A program made the position numbers and the translations under genes. A stretch of DNA of 64,000 nt from Hygrocybe punicea (lineage: Eukaryota > Basidiomycota > Agaricomycetes > Agaricales > Hygrophoraceae), in NCBI GenBank assembly GCA_963556145.1, contig OY744464.1, positions 3,844,001-3,908,000 on the forward strand, given 5' to 3'. Positions within the stretch are counted from its first letter, which is position 1. Each line of letters begins with the position of its first letter. Below are positions 42,701-49,959 of this stretch, piece after piece. Below the pieces are notes generated by a model. It did not search any database and was not told the origin of the DNA. It saw only the letters and a program-made list of their open reading frames with translations.

Positions 42701-44968
42701 AATGAAGGAATACCCTTATCTTAACTGATAAGGCCCTCAAAACATCTTATCAGAGGCCAAAGAAGCACAAGAAGCACAGCCACATCCTTATCTCCAATCA
42801 TAGAGATAACACATGCCACCCATCATTCCCTGATCAAGAAGCACATCACATTTCATATCAATTGATCAAATACAGCCCAGCCCTGATCTTATCTTTTTCT
42901 TAACTGATAAGGATACACACATGGCATGGCATCAATTGATCAAGAAGCACAGCCTCAGGAAGATGATTCTAGAAGCATACCCTGGCACAGCCCTTGCCTT
43001 TGATTCACACACCCAAGATTGGACCAGCAACATGACTCACTCCCATCAAATATGACTCATTGGTCTATCCATGTCAAATTATGACCCTTATGACATACTC
43101 ATGACCCCCCATGACTCATTATGACCACCCATGACTAATTATGACTATTTCTGACTCATTATGCCCCCTCCTTTGATTATAATACCTATGTGACTCATTA
43201 ATTGACTCTGTATGAGTCACAAACCCATGCCTTCCTTTCTTATGACTCCTTATGAGTCATAACCCCCCATGCCTTTCATCATTATGACTCCTTATGAGTC
43301 ATAAACCTATGCCTCTCCTCTATATGACTCCCTATGAGTCATATCCTATGCTCTCCATTTGATATACCATTCTATGACTCAGTATGACTCCTGCTGTAGA
43401 ATAGGTATATATAGAGCCCAGTTTCTGCTGGAGATGGCCCAGTCACCTAATCTGACAGGCCCAGTCACAGGACAGTCCCTCTCCCAGATTCTGATTCACC
43501 CCTCTGTGTTTGTTTGTATTACTTGTGTAGTAGTACTTCAAATACCAATTGCAGTTCAAGTCATCATTCATTTGTTTAAGGATATCAATTGCAGTTATAT
43601 TGATACTCCCTTATTACTTGTTTGATATATTTTTCTTGTGTTCTGTCACGTAGTACAGTCACATTCATCTTCTTTCAAGTTCTATTGATCATCACCAAAG
43701 ATATCCCAGTACTTTATTCTGCACTAGTAGCCAATGTGCGTTTGAAGCTTCGGAATAAAGTCCGATATCTTGATTATCAATTCTACTTGCCTATTGTTCA
43801 GTTCATTCATTCTGTACATAGTATTTTGTCACACCTCCCTTTTTGTTTGACATCTACTGTTACACTTGCCCATCGCCCATCGCCTATCGCCCATTGTCCA
43901 TAATCTATCGCTCATCTCTATTGTACCTCTGCTCATTGTATACTTGCTACTTGTATACTTGACTGTTGTACACTTGTTCATCTTACACTGTTCATACTTG
44001 CTTGAGTTATTATCCGCTTATACTCTTGCATACCTCTTGTCACTCAAAGTCTTTACCTTTAGTAGGGAAGACCTCACTGTTCACTCATCCTCTATAAGTC
44101 ATACATCTGACTTATATTATTGTCAAGTATTTGTTGTATCTTTCAAAGCTAACCTTTGATAGGATTCACACCACAACCCCACCACCCAACAGGAATAACC
44201 CAGAGTTATAGAAGAGCTAAATCCTTGTTCCCAAAGGACAACAAGGTAATTTCCCGATCAACGACGCACTCCGGAAACCCTTGGTGTGGATTTGTTCAAA
44301 CACTTCCCACGCAAAACAGTATTCCGTTTCGAATCCTATCTCCTCTTCCCCCTGCGAGCCCGCTTCCGTCTCGCTACCCCCATCCCTCTTGTTTGACCCC
44401 GTCATCAACCTCGCCATTTCATCCCGTGTGATCTCTTTGCGCAGGAACCGCGTGTATAGGACCTTGGCGCGTTCCTTTTGCTCTGCAGCTCTGTCCGTAG
44501 CCTCCTTCGCCAACCTGGTCCGCTCAATCTCGGCCTCGCGAATCTTCTTCTGCTCGGCTTCATGCGCCTTGTGCGCTTTTTGCTCTGCCTCGGCAGCCTC
44601 CTTTGCCTTCCTCACGTCTTCTTGAGCTTTCTTCGCCTTGGCATGTAACCTCGGGAGCAAAATCTCCCCACCCCATTGCAACGCCTGCTCGTCCTCAATG
44701 AAGTCCAACGCCGCAACGGCGTCCCTCCGCATCTCCTCGACTTCCTCGCTACTCTCTATCGGCCCGGTTGTTCGTTCGAACTCGAGATAATTGTACTGTT
44801 TGATCAGAGGTAGTCAGCGAAAAGGTTAGCGCAGTTGCGATGACTTACCAAGAGTTCTTCGAAATCCTGTCCCCATGTGATCCACTCTTCTCCGGCAGCG
44901 CCCTCCGCTGGTTTCACGTCTGTGTGCGTCTTGAGGGCCTCGAAGGCAGCGGCGACGAATTCGGCCAT
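27713..44968 (-). CDS. Spliced antisense gene of element D: coiled-coil and Cys-cluster protein
   Basis: It is read on the minus strand. Exon 1 is 44968-44849 (ATG, MAEFVAAAFEALK). Exon 2 is 44795-44323, resuming after element E at 28333-28255. Exon 3 is 28200-27954. Exon 4 is 27903-27713, ending in TAA. All three introns (50-54 bp) have GT...AG ends and keep phase, giving 369 residues once E and one GTAT are discounted. Order: helical N-terminus, long Ala/Glu/Lys coiled coil, KKRRR basic patch, Cys cluster CDHCRAARAADVVC...CKRCRNAKQGC, Lys/Arg-rich linker, C-terminal Glu-rich helix. The Cys spacing resembles a zinc-binding, DNA-recognition type module. Function unknown; it lies where other Ty3-type elements may carry extra ORFs. 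In this copy E disrupts exon 2 and F2 sits directly upstream of the ATG. A TATA-like TTATAAA on the minus strand lies near 46705. Confidence 0.72.
28440..29323 (+). promoter_or_regulatory. LTR promoter of E: GATA sites, periodic TGASTCA array, TATA box
   Basis: 28440-28825: about ten CTTATC/GATAAG sites, several inside ~33-bp tandem units with AAACCCTTATCT and GGGACATAC. 28943-29291: ten exact TGACTCA/TGAGTCA sites starting at 28943, 28963, 29022, 29062, 29101, 29123, 29163, 29205, 29245 and 29285, many spaced 39-42 bp. A TATA box TATATATA follows at 29316-29323. TGASTCA is the core of Gcn4/AP-1 type bZIP sites and GATAAG that of fungal GATA factors. The 3' LTR repeats this 14,090 bp downstream. 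Confidence 0.7.
29597..30445. mobile_element. 849-bp palindromic DNA element in the LTR of E
   Basis: Flanked by ATT on both sides (29594-29596 and 30446-30448). The empty site is in the 3' LTR (TCTATTGATCATC near 43685). Termini CACAGGGTGCACAGTAGC are inverted, and the arms (about 400 bp each) are almost perfect complements meeting at an AT-rich centre near 30025. Each arm contains the same 79-codon open frame on opposite strands, a by-product of the symmetry. The 3-bp duplication fits PIF/Harbinger- or CACTA-like movement. Confidence 0.85.
31086..31103 (+). other. Primer-binding site, element E
   Basis: TGGAGCCCACCACGAGGG, 5 nt after the LTR. It differs at one base from the site in A, B and D. 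Confidence 0.8.
31178..36781 (+). CDS. Element E ORF1: giant Gag-protease (1867 aa)
   Basis: ATG 97 nt after the LTR. Residues about 10-180: helical capsid-like region with repeated Trp/Tyr. About 200-290: acidic (DDESDSSSDESSDDE) then Lys-rich runs. Residues 365-380: zinc knuckle CFGCGIKGHGLQIC. About 670-780: retropepsin with intact IIDTGSQLNVV and FDLLLGRPW. Residues 780-1660: a very long disordered, Pro/Ser/Asp/Glu-rich extension. C-terminal 140 residues: folded-looking helical block. Ty3 Gag-PR proteins are typically far shorter. Codons from about 34,110 to 35,160 are markedly GC- and CpG-rich compared with both sides, suggesting a captured segment. Frame fully open. Confidence 0.85.
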   Translation: MTITSTLTPDMMPLLGQKGAPSKFTGSHEDIKRFLRHYNQVSKAYGLTDADKCDRIVDYCSRKVVKLIEALDSFMRSDWTKLEADFLKYYDAAYKETRYILRDLSTLTRLWKQKEIKTLTRWKRYERKFVTIAGWLEAKKKISTDEKAAYFWSGINKHLRHRIELRLSSGSTPLDVTKPFPMDKVIKVAEILFERNRFDINLADSDDEIPDRDRDDESDSSSDESSDDESDSDYNERYKKKKLEKKKKSHRYKEDSEDENPKKATKKNVDRKDTFKKGPEKKTKSVQDEVEALIKQMGNLSLDDQRYGLAYYKAIKLDPDVAHCVKAPLLHQPRTLPKPPGILQNQIPSKAPFTADIGAREPITCFGCGIKGHGLQICPKINELIQSGTLIRDPLGKLVKSDGSNIRRRMGETIIHALERNASEALQTNFYALQDPFSDYYQSDAEEDMDAFYTPATYVGHNGIEDVQIMAADRGQHKITSARKEAFDGVYPPARQRNKDKENLKPRSTGTTAKPASKQNLNQENVPTPANISKGNPPTRIEEIRQMQPIPFDIRVPRTVQPPVANGDIEMQDTTNKSHTSKATPDKSIPRPKLPLRQSELSSNMGDTQVINQILDTPVTLQVREVLASSRDLSDQLTEMLKRKNPKVSVVASTYAPRQHGILIKLRIECDNYPITAIIDTGSQLNVVNKEIWKARIRRPVDLGKSLTMNDANGGVGTLKGLVPNVPLTCGGVLTYADLFIGESVPFDLLLGRPWQRGNFVTIDERIEGTYLVFKDASDSGAKFEIMVTADHYPAPQRHDQIFTITASENNSSCKSATPSTSSDCIPPRFRRYPIPEPLDSAELSSSEEINCQKPEEDNLEFNMSLEDIPDLINSYGDIIDLETPCRSDPEIDKPPRISDGQAHEEAPLSSKPESNSKRNYSYKDIVELVLENNGQQADKSAGPEETTTEPSGMQRNPPQFLINEIPLPRAVDWIHTEWNPNAAQTIIAALGDQIEDRPQSARFLFASPLGYRLPPKRDRFGTPFEHGVLLNTTLAAMDSSGAPPSLRMGHLVFQFYHVSPPPSYSTSDDSTSESTLHLSPLSSMFDPRPLLPPLPPVSTSATSPPSPPSCPSSRTLSSRASTPAINSRIDGDDQSEYADDEWNCDNSIEGWEWDDAVSRYNHALKKCSLPPRKMHESDSDDKRFAPAVNVAIAEAPLAALFTIQSATGPFLSPPSNRPPSRERSTSYAGTHHEQPPTASLVHNLVAQIVPSVNMDLPDFDNDLRDYTTAKSRSHTIAVCNDRDPSISLVNNTMEAQELPAPLRFLATSNIHITRHPISSARDNPPTPPSLLYPEQEPPPRPLLNGPWFPQDLRFPFQSPPPSPSPSFFRDPYATPSPIVSPMYSPVLNSFSPDCDPFEESPSTVYEVPNADPRDPANVNYLEYLVHPPSSINDDSSSLYMDQEDPAEEDNVSSDTPLIPNIQTLRPPIPCPNLEETGDSDNRIQGLPPSRTWISPESIFGSSDEEYSDSSDSSDCSMDLETDSEDELDMFRWEDEVKDHPTISPNPGSSSHCDPPPPVVSTTDVDILKASSLNPMAKPFIPSTSIHKSDDPWPPPEGAEITSLSDEDTQIPFDKAKSLHALETNIPQENNSRLLSPISLETTPALRSTFPETNLLCQLEAEIPLQSSSIPIQVFAITTSDQGHSQSHDHSQPHDHPQPRDLAAAQILAAEPDFHTTQDVHLGILSAIRGAIVEGIRRIAARLATQAWKSRIDQRPVNDPVRLYFYRQCYLFRFLDRENKLPPPSNPTSHNKPIRFLESNPLLTHEEIEFLRNASMVFRSNRRFLLADAINAVLDMRFRRSDTINALFDEGYFDIPDFSRPRHRPSQ
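36393..39266 (+). CDS. Element E RT-RNase H ORF
   Basis: The frame overlaps ORF1 by 389 nt, but convincing coding starts near 36999, after a T-rich stretch ending TTTTTTCTTGCAG. RT: IPIPPGIREKV, RSRWFCVLKKDGKLRIVHD, catalytic IFIDDCSIKG near 38176. RNase H: FLSVDSSAIAAGF, LELYGLYRAL and GPDALSRRE. Near 39240 the frame leaves the family pattern (YFR then MYIISSPP-stop). One missing base there separates it from the integrase frame, where the expected continuation toward LEMPP resumes. The N-terminal 200 codons are hydrophobic and may be an intron read through. Confidence 0.88.
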   Translation: MQQDSLLKLGSLALTRDLSMIQFVSTSIVNAICFVFWTEKTNYLLHPILLLTTSLFVFWNPTPFSLMKKLNFFEMLPWYFAPIADFYLQMQLTLSWTCAFVALIQSMLSSMKDTLTYQISADPVIGLLNKGQHPILTSLFCIFEPMILFYMLLFLLMYRFFFSFTELLLCLFLIIVELLPLISIISRIVVFCLHFLLNFFLQDNTLKSIVTSPEDSSTVQATAVNEEPLFVLYATVHHQEESDNPIPNCSVKNTMIHIEDKSDSENGNSEEADAMPFLLEISDSEDDDEEEADYYYTIGGREETLPYSEDDILIVPSQDYDVEGYPNVLTAYKRVDQKVHPVQGTFPETARVTRQFPHDPLANLPQLPTHPPTFTPTQKLSLERLEFLNINHTGFLWPEEEKLFAHVMFLNQESIAFEDNKRGTLKDSYFSPYIMPVIPHTPWVYRNIPIPPGIREKVIEVLKLKVEANVYEASQSSYRSRWFCVLKKDGKLRIVHDLQPLNKVTIRDAGLLPIIDDFVEPFAGRQCYTVFDLMWGFDARKVHPDSRDMTAFWSPLGLLHLTSLPTGFTNSPAEFQRCMTLVLQDEMPEIANIFIDDCSIKGPVSNYLDTEGKPEVLTDNPGIRRFIWEHACDVHRIMHRIKRAGATFSAKKTQICRQEAIIVGQKCTPAGRIPEDDKVSKVLSWPPLKTPRDVRGFLGLCGTVRVWIQDYSLLARPLTELVHKGAEFIWDERRQAAFDTLKQRVSSAPALNPIDYHSDNPVFLSVDSSAIAAGFILSQIDDNGRRRPARYGSLPMNERESRYSQPKLELYGLYRALRHWRIHLIGVKNLHVEVDAKYIRGMLNEPDLQPNAAINRWIQGILLFDFKLIHVPAKQFKGPDALSRRELAEDEEIIEHDDSWLDDIALLIHVPDPHQIKRYCFSTPTKLPYKTSTLPSSNAPRSKQEKYFRMYIISSPP
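39269..40618 (+). CDS. Element E integrase (449 aa)
   Basis: Zinc-binding HHCC: HENLGHKGEH...CHECQ near residues 55-95. Catalytic DDE triad: YIDVMS, VTDNGSEV and NGVVERGH. The C-terminal part has the GPFEVVQR and GNYILKELDG segments typical of Ty3-type integrase tails. The frame is intact and lies one base out of register with the RT ORF, so expression as one Pol would need a frameshift, or this copy lost one base. It inserts element cDNA into chromosomes; family sites with 4-bp duplications are seen in this window. Confidence 0.9.
   Translation: MPPTESLQARKRFLKKVSEFYLKARDMFKRNGKRSPLLVIMNPKKRVAILTQAHENLGHKGEHAVFDLVRLRFYWPHLRSDVRHHVSSCHECQIRTLKKMEISPTISTPTTLFQKVYIDVMSMPPSGGFNFIVAARDDLSGTTEVRAIRSNNSQNLAKFFWEQIYCRYGAIGHVVTDNGSEVKGAFEILLRRMKIPQVRITPYNKHANGVVERGHFTLREAIVKSCDKDKFGGIRNWHKHVEAAMFADRITVSSVTGYSPYYLLHGMHPLLPFDLSEATFMVEGFRSGLSTSELLMLRIRQLERHQEDIDKAATTLEQARFRSKLQFERRFHKRLQKRNYEPGELVLIRNSRLESTVGKFKTEPRYLGPFEVVQRTPKGNYILKELDGTEHAERYAAFRILPYISRNHPFLLDPIDPEDSDNPMDSSSDQDSPIKPDSIHLDKNTSHQY
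40619..41324. other. Non-coding gap between integrase and extra ORF of E
   Basis: No supported gene. It includes a short inverted repeat near 40940-40965 (CCTTTTTCGAAAAGG). Confidence 0.4.
41325..41972 (+). CDS. Element E extra ORF (up to 215 aa), unknown
   Basis: Open frame between integrase and the 3' LTR. The ATG at 41325 gives a hydrophobic start; the ATG at about 41421 (MPSSLDSSDTSF) may be the real one. The region from residue 75 on (VPHPRIYPTQYHLRHTYPNQ, then VNVWLLRYTPP) looks like a compact folded domain rather than low complexity. No transmembrane pair or known envelope motif is evident. It occupies the position where D has its antisense gene, but is on the sense strand. No family recognised. 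Confidence 0.45.
   Translation: MDQYAGHAKYIHCRTCLFFWTLQVVFYTFLNIMPSSLDSSDTSFTMLSQFSNEITSATISPFPIAITRCHHVHLTPITVPDRIYTPVPHPRIYPTQYHLRHTYPNQETVYLSVALLNKIQKPLLQGVNVWLLRYTPPKQITIGMHVTGSMGAGDVERIWTIRNGYVIFLCSTIFRTHFLLAVPQYWTQEGQEDRTVGITEAARNWLDSLQVLFCS
42386..42401 (+). promoter_or_regulatory. Pre-3'LTR hairpin, element E
   Basis: CAACTG-GGGA-CAGTTG: perfect 6-bp stem, 22 nt before the 3' LTR. The spacer is T-rich, so no classical purine tract is present. Confidence 0.78.
42424..44318 (+). repeat. 3' LTR of element E
   Basis: 1895 bp, uninterrupted; it provides the empty site for the palindromic element in the 5' LTR. Confidence 0.95.
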
Positions 44969-44970
44969 CG

Positions 44971-46626
44971 TGTTACGGATCGCTTCTGCAGCGGGCTCCG
45001 GCAACAATCAACTTAACAGGGGGGCGGTTTCCAGAGGGAAGAACAGCAGTTTCATTGATAGATAACACTGCTACAAGGGGGGAGGTTCATGGTCTAAAGT
45101 CATTGCGAGCCGTGGGGGATACCCAAGACAAGGGGGTCTGCCCCAAGAACCAGACTAAACGTAAAGAAAGGAAAAGAAGAAAAAGTCCGAACCAACAACA
45201 AGAACAGTATATATAGTGACTGGTCTTGAGGGGAGGTAAATAGAAATACAACCATGAAGCCATAACATGTCCAACTCTACCATGTGTTCACCATGAGGCG
45301 CACATGAGGCGTCCTCATGTCGATGTTCTCGCGATCCAACTGGAGGCCCGGGTGTCATTGAGGGAGAGGTGAGGTCCAGATGACTCGGATGATTTGTCAT
45401 CGGATCATGTGATGTGCAGAATTGCCTATTCGGGGTCTACACTTGCTGTAACAAGCAAGTGTGCAATCTAGCAAGTGCATTGCACGGTCGGGTCGAAGAT
45501 GGGTATCATCCAGTGTGGGATTGGTGATGAGAATGTCTTGAGGTGGTGTGGATGTAGTGGCAAGGTTTGCATGAAAGAAAACAAAGGAATGTGTGGAAGG
45601 AAAACCAACTAGGACGGTGGGCTAGTCGAGGTCAGACATGTGAACAGCACAAGCTGTACCGGATGACGATGTCTGTGTTGATGACGTATCGAGGAGCGAT
45701 GTCTTGTCCTGTTTGTGGAACAAGAAGGTCCACTTGATGTCGGTATTCGTCCAAGAAAGGGTATCATTGTAAACGAGTGTGGGAGGTATCGAGATCATGA
45801 TGGAAAAGGATAAATGAACGTGGGTCCAGGTGTCGAGTCATGGCATGAGTGACAAGCTGTGGGAACAAGTCGTCGGGTACTGCATTGAAGCGGTGTCGTG
45901 CGAACAATATGCGATAGGGGTTGGTTCACTGTTTGGGAAGTCGTATGGTCTGTGGTCGAAGTCTAGAAGAGTATGCTCCGGCGATGGTCGGATTAGAGAG
46001 AACAGTGAAATGTCTTGTGATCGGGGATTGTCCAGAGTTCGCATGCAGGTGAGGAATGTCGTCGGATCGTCAGGGAGGATAATGGTGGGCACAGGGTATG
46101 AATATGGAAACCAAATATCCGGGAATGGCAATTGTCAATTACGTGTCGATATATTGTCGAGGTGGAAGTCAGAAGTATCAATGGCGGAAGGGTTTCGGTG
46201 CCGATGCCAAAGATAGATCATAACAAGGTAGAAACCGATCAGGAAGGTGATGGCAATGCTGCCAATAACAATTACGGTAATGAGCTGTGTCGGGAGTACA
46301 GCCATTGTGATCAGTTTGTCGTGGGATAGCGTAAACAAGATATCGAAGGGAAAAGACAATGTTGGTGACGTCCATCGGCAAGGAGACTATTCGGGTACAA
46401 CAAGGTCACGTGGGATATGTCCATGGTTGGTCTGGATTGTTCTAGAAGAAGGGACAAAAAGAGAACAAGAATAAGAAAATACAAGGATGTCCGAATGAAG
46501 AAACAATGACGTTGAAAGGAAGACAAAGGACAAAAAGAAATGAAAAAGGAAGGTGTGCAGTGCAGAATCGTCATGGTGGGTATCAGAATGGGCATCGGGG
46601 TTGGAAGCGGAGTTGGAAACGTAACA
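44971..46626. repeat. F2: probable solo LTR, 1656 bp
   Basis: Same length and, as far as I can see, the same sequence as F1, in the same orientation. Duplication CATCG (44966-44970 and 46627-46631). It lies immediately upstream of the ATG of the antisense gene of D, separating it from its probable promoter. Confidence 0.7.
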
Positions 46627-46746
46627 CATCGGGTGTGTCATCGTACGGATTGGTGGTGAAGATCGAAGACGAAGGTTAGCAAACATCGACGCATCACTTC
46701 TGTTTATAAGTCAGACTCGCACGTGACTTTCCCACGGCCCACGCGA

Positions 46747-46785
46747 TTGACTGAGGACAGTCAAGATTTGAGTAAGGAGGAAAAA
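46747..46785 (+). promoter_or_regulatory. Pre-3'LTR hairpin and polypurine tract, element D
   Basis: TTGACTG-AGGA-CAGTCAA (46747-46764), then 6 nt, then the purine tract AGTAAGGAGGAAAAA ending at the LTR border. Confidence 0.82.
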
Positions 46786-47032
46786 TGATACGCAGTCTCT
46801 CCCTTTGGGCATGGAATCTCTCATAGGATCCAATTCTACTTTCCCTACGACTCTTCCGCGTCCCGTGTACATGCGAAACATCAGCGCGCCGCCCGCGACT
46901 TGCGCGACTTACGCCGATCAATGCGCGCGTGACTGCGACATCTTCACTGTATCTTAACCGCGCAACCCGGTCTCAATACGCTGAAACACGACCGTTAAAC
47001 ACGTCCTACACGTTCGGACACCGAGTCCGATA

Positions 47033-49959
47033 CAGTCATCTACTGGCCCTTGGGTCAATCAAATCTTTGCCGGAGTTGACCAAATATACTGTAAGTTTAT
47101 GGGAAATTTCGTACCAGCCAATCACTGCATGACCAAATAGTGTAGATATTTGAGCACAAATTTTAACTATCGGAGAGCATTTGAGCTGAATAAAGGCAGA
47201 TCAGCGTCAAAGTCTCTTATCGACGATCAAACGGGTCCTCGGGTCGCATCACATCACGCTCCAAATTTGGTACGAATCACGATGAAACTCTAAATTGTTT
47301 AATCGTCAAGTTCCACGTCACTCTCCTCATCGTCTCGCTCGCTGTCATTTCCATCCTCTGCACCTCGTTTTGGCTTTGGCAATGCTCTCTCAATAGGTCC
47401 CAACTTTGGCTTCCGCCACCGGCGCTTCCTCCTTTCTTCCTTGGCAGTATCACGCTCATCTTCCCACATCTGCAAGTCCTCCTTGTATCTTGCCCTTTGC
47501 GTTGCTATGCGGGCCTTCCGTTCATCATCCTGGATCTTCCATTCCGTGAGCACCTCCTTGTAATTCACCCTTTGTAGTCTCCTCTCCTCCTTTGCCGCAG
47601 CTTCCTGTTCTTGCCTTGTCTCCTGCTCCACAACTGCATTGAAAAAAGTTTCGCCATCCATCAGCTTCGGCATGCCATCACCAAGTAGTTTTCGTTTCTT
47701 TCTTGACTTTTTCTTGTCCTCATTTGCCTGCAACTGTGCCTGTGCACGTTTCACATACATTCCCTGTAAAACTGTTGTAGCTTGCATTGTGACCATCGAC
47801 GATTTCCGTTTCTTGTCCCGAGACTCAGCCTCTTGCAAGGCTTCTTGAAATTGTCGCTCCCGGTCTGTCAAGGGTTCCATTTCCAGAAGATGGCTGTACC
47901 GACTCTGGCTCTTGAAAGGGGAAATCGTAGATGGAGCAAAAGTAGGTGGGATTGAAGCAGCAGCCAGTGGTGAACTCGAGACGAGAAAGGAGGCCGATGA
48001 TGATTCAAGTGTCTCGATTGCAGATCGGGCATTTGATGAGGTCTGCGTCTGCACTTCAGAGCGGTTTTCTGTTTCTGCATTATCTGCATTATTTGCATCG
48101 GCGACCTTTAATTTCATTTCTTTGTCGATCAGATCTGATATCGCCTGGATTGGGGGGGTCAATGGTATTGGAAGGATTCCACGAGTTGAAGTTTCCAAGC
48201 TTGGGGCCATGGTTTGTTCTGTTATCACCCCTGGATCAAATGGAACAACCCCAGTCTTTCGAAAAGCAGCTTTGATGTTATCAGGGGTGAGGGCTGCCAG
48301 GTGAGCCTTCGCATACACTCCAAGGAAGTTGGTTTTGTCCACTCTAACCCCATTCTCTCTTTCGAAGCAATCTCGGGCCTCACTCCATCGCCGTTTCGCC
48401 ACACTGAAGATTACAACGTCAAGACCTTGGTAGGCATGTGTAGAATGTGATGGGTAGCAGAGAACATGAATGCTGTGCTCGCGAGCATATTCAAGGAAAC
48501 CTCGGGTGAAGTGTGAGTTATGACCGTCTACCAACAGAAGTCGCCGGCGACCAGCAGCCTTGGCTTTTGTATGCTTATCGAAGTGCTTGATCCATTCAAT
48601 GCCAATTTCGCCATCTGTGTACCCTTTTTTTTGGTATCCCAGCCTCCAGGTTTCTGTAAGCATACATCAAAAAATCATCAAATCAACTACTCACGATGCA
48701 TTAAGGGGATTATCTTGTTTCCATGATGTCTGATAACCCTCCCCTTTGAATATTACAGCAGGGGGGATGCTTGTGCCGTCGGCACATATGGTGACTATCA
48801 CGGTGATATTCTCCCTTGTTCCACTCCGTTGCTGATGCTGAATGCTCTTTTCTGCAGGCCCAAAGACTCGCTCTGACATCCCAATCCCCTCCTGAAAGCC
48901 AGACTCATCGGCACCAAAAATTAATGCATCTGGAATGGGTTCGTCACCATCTTCTCCCTTCACTGTCTCCTTAAAAAGCCTGAAGAATGCCTCCTTTGTA
49001 ACAGGATTGACTGCACGTGCACGAGAGTGGTCCAATGGATGAGACCAGAAAGGCTTGAGACGGCTGGAATGTCGTTCAGCAAATCGGTGTGTCCATTGCT
49101 TCCCAACACCCTCTTGTGGGAATCCGGAGTTTTGGCCATATTTTGCATAGCAGATTTCATCAACATGCTCTTTGAGTCGTTTATGGCTGAGAGGGAAGCC
49201 TCGTTCAGCCAAACTGATTGCATAGTCGACTACGACCTCTTCTTCTTCCTTCGTAAGCCAAGCCTTCCCTGCATTGAAGTCTCGGATACTCTGACGTCCT
49301 TTCGCTCGTGCCAGGATAGTTGTCCTTGATAGTTTGACAACCCGTTTTGTAGTCTGGAAGCACTCTGCCTCCACTTCTTTGATAACCTTCCGCACCCCCT
49401 TCGTGCCAGATTCAGAATCCCTTTCAGCACAGAATTTTTCCACAGCAATCTTCTCCCATTCATCCTTGAGTTCAGCCTGTAGTCTCTGGGTCTGAGTTTT
49501 GGATTTTGCACGGCCAACCATAGAGTCGTTGAATGTGTGAAGAATAAATTTTCATCATTAAGAAATTAGTGTCCCAAAAAGGCAGGTGTGATGTGACATG
49601 CCGATTGCTCAAAAACCTGGTCTTGAATGGAGTTTTCATGTTTCCTCTCACACTATGGTCAGAAACACATCACTATATCATTGAGAAGTATGTTAGGATG
49701 ACTGTTGGTGGAGTGGTTGGAAATCTGACCAGTATTTAAGCTTTAATTGACGAAACAAATTTCACTTTTGATCAATTCTACCTAAGGTCATTGCCTGTAA
49801 TTAGATCGGGAGACCCTACACCCTCAAGACTCCCATAGCAGGTGGCTATAGCATATTAGCACACATATCAAAAGGGTGGAAGTCACAAGTTAACAGGGGA
49901 CTGTAAAATTAGTGATTGACCCGAGGAGTGGTAGTGGCCCAAGGGCCAGTAGATGACTG
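47033..49959 (-). mobile_element. Element G: pogo-like (Tc1/mariner superfamily) DNA transposon
   Basis: Terminal inverted repeats start CAGTCATCTACTGGCCC at both ends, and the target TA is duplicated (47031-47032 and 49960-49961). The empty site is present in the 5' LTR of D (CCGATACCAG). It encodes one apparently intact transposase, so this 2927-bp element could be autonomous. Confidence 0.93.
47299..49521 (-). CDS. Pogo-like DDE transposase, two exons
   Basis: ATG at 49521. Exon 1 runs to about 48689 and exon 2 from about 48640 to 47299, joined across an intron of roughly 45-50 bp whose acceptor is uncertain. N-terminus: HTH of the Tc5/CENP-B type (KQWTHRFAERHSSRLKPFW). Catalytic Asp residues: FGADESG, LLVDGHNSH, QGLDVVIFS; the last two are 35 residues apart, giving DD35D. 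The NIKAAFRKTGVVPFDP block follows, then a Lys/Glu-rich coiled coil and an acidic tail. No stop or frameshift is seen. It binds the inverted repeats and inserts at TA. Confidence 0.92.

Larger units (their letters stand above)
28334..44318 (+). mobile_element. Element E: complete 16 kb Ty3-type LTR retrotransposon
   Basis: The 1895-bp LTRs differ at only two sites that I noticed (near 28532 and 30773), so insertion is recent. Target duplication GTAT (28330-28333 and 44319-44322). Primer site at 31086, a very long ORF1, RT-RNase H, integrase, an extra ORF and a hairpin before the 3' LTR. The 5' LTR carries an 849-bp palindrome absent from the 3' LTR, so that came later. E is inserted in exon 2 of the antisense gene of D. 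Confidence 0.95.
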
